Shown piece after piece: positions 62,101 through 64,000 of a stretch of DNA of 64,000 bases (position 1 is the first letter of the stretch; each line of letters begins with the position of its first letter). This stretch comes from Primula veris (taxonomy: Eukaryota > Streptophyta > Magnoliopsida > Ericales > Primulaceae). The notes beneath the pieces were generated by a model, which did no database searches, was not told where the DNA came from, and was given only the letters and a program-made list of their open reading frames with translations. The position numbers were made by a program, and so were the translations under genes. Where the stretch lies: positions 25,052,481 through 25,116,480 of the forward strand of contig OY821746.1 of assembly GCA_963682055.1 (NCBI GenBank), given 5' to 3'.

Positions 62101-62296
62101 AAAAGCTGCAAATGACCAAAAACATATACTATTCGGCAGAAAATAAGTCACACTTTAAGAATGCAGATGAATGGTTGTTAGAAGAAGAAAAATCTCAAGG
62201 AAAATACTTGAAAGAATTAAAATCAAGTGTACCTCCTGTACTTTTCCCGAGAAAACGAGACCCAAGAAGCGAAGCCCTCACTTGCTGTTTAGAAAG
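54597..62296 (-). CDS. FTSH4: mitochondrial ATP-dependent zinc protease FtsH4-like (5' end missing)
   Basis: An i-AAA-type protease of the mitochondrial inner membrane that degrades misfolded or unassembled membrane proteins. Minus-strand exons by my splicing: 62296-62233, 60977-60705, 60044-59790, 59211-59087, 58069-57593, 55502-54597. All junctions are GT-AG and in phase, giving 699 codons. Plant FTSH4 has about 717, so only a short first exon with the ATG is missing. Visible in order: a basic N-terminal part, the plant FTSH4-type stretch [20 protein letters not shown], and one transmembrane helix ([13 protein letters not shown]). The AAA domain has Walker A GPPGTGKT, Walker B IIFMDEID and the second region of homology (RPGRFDRH). 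The zinc site is HEGGH, and the tail is Ala-rich. The FTSH4 type is favoured over FTSH11 by these N- and C-terminal features. The alanine tail is encoded by a GCN-repeat tract. Confidence 0.93.
56580..57430 (+). mobile_element. LINE 3' end fragment in an FTSH4 intron
   Basis: The 2.1-kb intron between the last two coding exons contains a plus-strand segment ending in T/G-rich 3' UTR-like sequence (TTTGTATATTTGGGTTAGATCC, split; CTTTATATGATAATG) and TTACTTGCCTAAAAAAAG. This is the style of plant L1-type LINE tails. No reverse transcriptase motif was seen, so it would be strongly 5'-truncated. The left boundary is uncertain. Confidence 0.4.
60244..60581. repeat. recent 169-bp tandem duplication in an FTSH4 intron
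   Basis: Copies 60244-60412 and 60413-60581 are almost identical, with only a few substitutions (for example CTCCGG/CCCCGG and a change in a T/G run). The unit starts near ATATCAAAGACATTAATGTC and ends GAAGCAC. It lies inside the intron between the exons at 60,705 and 60,044 and does not touch splice sites. Confidence 0.92.
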
Positions 62297-62419
62297 CTGT
62301 CAAGACAAAACATTCAACAAACAATAGAATTTCAATAAACGTTGATAATGCCCCTAATTGAAACCAAAAACTGCAATTGGCCAAATAATGAAATGCAAAA
62401 AACTGCCCTATTGACCTTA

Positions 62420-64000
62420 ACTTTGAACCCTGATAATTTTTACAGCTTCTGTATTTACCCTTATCCTTTTCTATTCTACCTTGCAGTCCATTGGCTGCTA
62501 AAATAGAAAGTCAATTTTATTTTTTTAGAAAAAACATTATCTTTAGTCTAAAAGATGCTAAAAACCCTTATACTAATCTATGCCTTAAAAATCTCCCTTC
62601 GTAGTGAAAGAGCTCGATTCAAAGCTTAAAAAATTTGCTTTTTCGTTTTTTAATCCGCTAAAATCTTACGCTGTTTACACTTTCAGCGTAGCTCTTGCAA
62701 AAACGCTTTAGCTAAGTTTTTGCTTTTTAAAACGCTGATACTAATAATCCACAGCTTATGTTTACAAGCCTCAAAAAATTTAACCAGGCCCAACAAAAAA
62801 AAAAACTCAAGAGGGATAGTCAAAGTAAACCCCAACAACACAGTATCAACAAAAATACGCAATTAATGGCATAAAGTTATAATCTTTACAACAACCCATA
62901 CACCAATTTGAGCTAAAGAGTGAAAAACATATCAAATTAGGGCAAAAAGGCATTTATTTCACCTAAATAATGAAATCTTCATATTTACAAAAGGTTTCAC
63001 CAATTGAAGATAATTAAGTACAAATCTAATTAAGGATAGCTCCTGCAAAAACGGTTTAGCTAAGTTTTTGCTTTCTAAAACACTGATTTTTAGTCAAAAA
63101 GATTCTAAAAAAATCCTCAATACTAATACTCCACAGCTTATGTTTACAAAATGCAGCTTAAAACCCTTCTAAATTTAATAGCCACACACACACACAAAAA
63201 AAAAAACTTAAGAGGGATAGTCAAAGTAAACCCCAACAACACAATATCAATAAAAATACACAATTGATAGCATAAAGATATAACCTTTACAACAGCCCAT
63301 AAGCCAATCTGAGCTAAAGAGTGAGAAACATATCAAATTAGGGTAAAAGGCCATATATAATAATGAAATCTGACATATTTACAAAAACCGTACACCTATT
63401 GAAGATAATTAGGCACGAATCTAATAAAAAAGGGTCAGAGGATACGCCACGTGACGTGAGGAAAAGTACAAAATGTTAACTTTGAACCCTGAATTTTTTT
63501 AATTACAGCTTCTGTGTTTATCCCTGTCTTAAAAAGCTTGCTTCATAGTAAATAAGCTCAATAAAAGCTTAAAAAGCTCGCCTTTCCGCTTTTTAGGCCG
63601 CTAGAAGTTTATGCTTTTTGCGTAGCTATTGCAAAAACGCTTTAGTTAAGTTTTCGCTTTTCTAAAACACTATCCTTATCCTTTTCAATTGTACCTTGCA
63701 GTCCATTTGCTGCTCAAATAGAAAGTCAAATTTTCTTTTTAAGAAAAAACATTATTTTTAGTCAAGATTCTAAAAAAACCTCATACTAATACTCCACAGC
63801 TTATGTTTTATCAGACACAAAAAAAAAAACCTCAATAGAGATAGCCAAAGTAAATCCCAACAAGTATCAATAAAAATAGGCAATTAATGGCATAAAGACA
63901 TAACCTTTACAACAATCCACAAGCCAATTTGAGCTAAAGAGTGAGAAACATATCAAATTAGAGCAAAAGGGGCATTTATTCCAACTAAATAATAGTAAAA
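62420..64000. repeat. three diverged direct copies of a unit of about 0.5 kb, 5' part of FTSH4
   Basis: Three rearranged copies extend to the window edge. Shared blocks include TACTAATACTCCACAGCTTA (62.75, 63.13 and 63.79 kb), GATAGTCAAAGTAAACCCCA (62.82, 63.22 and 63.85 kb), and GAGCTAAAGAGTGAGAAACA (62.91, 63.31 and 63.93 kb). Another shared block is GCAAAAACGCTTTAG, with variants. Block order differs between copies 1 and 3. The array lies upstream of the first visible FTSH4 exon, in its first intron or promoter, and I found no coding exon in it. Confidence 0.8.

Noticed and set aside
1..64000. CRISPR arrays, operons or a new defence system
   Set aside because: The tandem repeats here have no regular spacers, all genes are eukaryotic with introns or plant-type structure, and no clustered novel genes are present.

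Overview
The window is nuclear DNA of a flowering plant, almost certainly a eudicot. It shows AT-rich intergenic DNA, GT-AG introns, a mitochondrial glycine decarboxylase P-protein gene with 17 exons, a plant-only DUF4408/DUF761 gene, plant cytochrome b5-fusion desaturases, a mitochondrial FtsH4-type protease and a Sirevirus-type copia retrotransposon. The species cannot be named from the sequence alone.

Layout. 1-4.9 kb is AT-rich DNA without a supportable gene. 5.1-14.6 kb (+) holds the complete GLDP gene (1035 aa by my splicing), with hAT-type miniature elements in two introns. 17.3-18.7 kb (+) holds a two-exon DUF4408/DUF761 gene (210 aa). 18.7-28.4 kb is gene-poor and rich in small transposons: a tRNA-derived SINE, a Mutator-type MITE with a perfect 9-bp target duplication, a hAT-like element and a long-inverted-repeat element. 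28,411-39,345 is a copia (Sirevirus-like) LTR retrotransposon on the minus strand with a 5-bp target duplication (GATAT), tRNA-Met-type primer site, polypurine tract, broken gag-pol and an extra ORF between pol and the 3' LTR. A 1252-bp solo LTR with its own 5-bp duplication (CAATA) is nested in its pol.

41.1-42.5 kb (+) and 47.1-48.4 kb (-) carry two intact intronless sphingolipid delta-8 desaturase-type genes, facing each other tail to tail. Between them lie a SINE with an 11-bp target duplication and an intron-less, decayed, nearly full-length actin retropseudogene. 48.6-54.2 kb is again transposon-derived, with a hAT element, a probable solo LTR, a SINE and a tandem duplication. 54.5 kb to the right edge (-) is an FTSH4-like gene. 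Six coding exons (699 codons) are present; the tiny first exon with the start codon was not found and may lie beyond the window. Its introns contain a LINE tail and a fresh 169-bp tandem duplication, and the region upstream of the first visible exon is a decayed repeat of about 0.5 kb in three copies.

The host genes are unrelated housekeeping genes: photorespiration (GLDP), sphingolipid long-chain-base desaturation (two SLD-type genes), mitochondrial inner-membrane proteolysis (FTSH4) and an uncharacterised plant protein. I see no operon-like cooperation among them. I found no CRISPR array, rRNA or functional tRNA gene. I also found no clearly new biological system. The most unusual signals are the post-pol ORF and the repeated GTTGCAAC-like motif of the copia element, the actin retropseudogene, and the SINE family.
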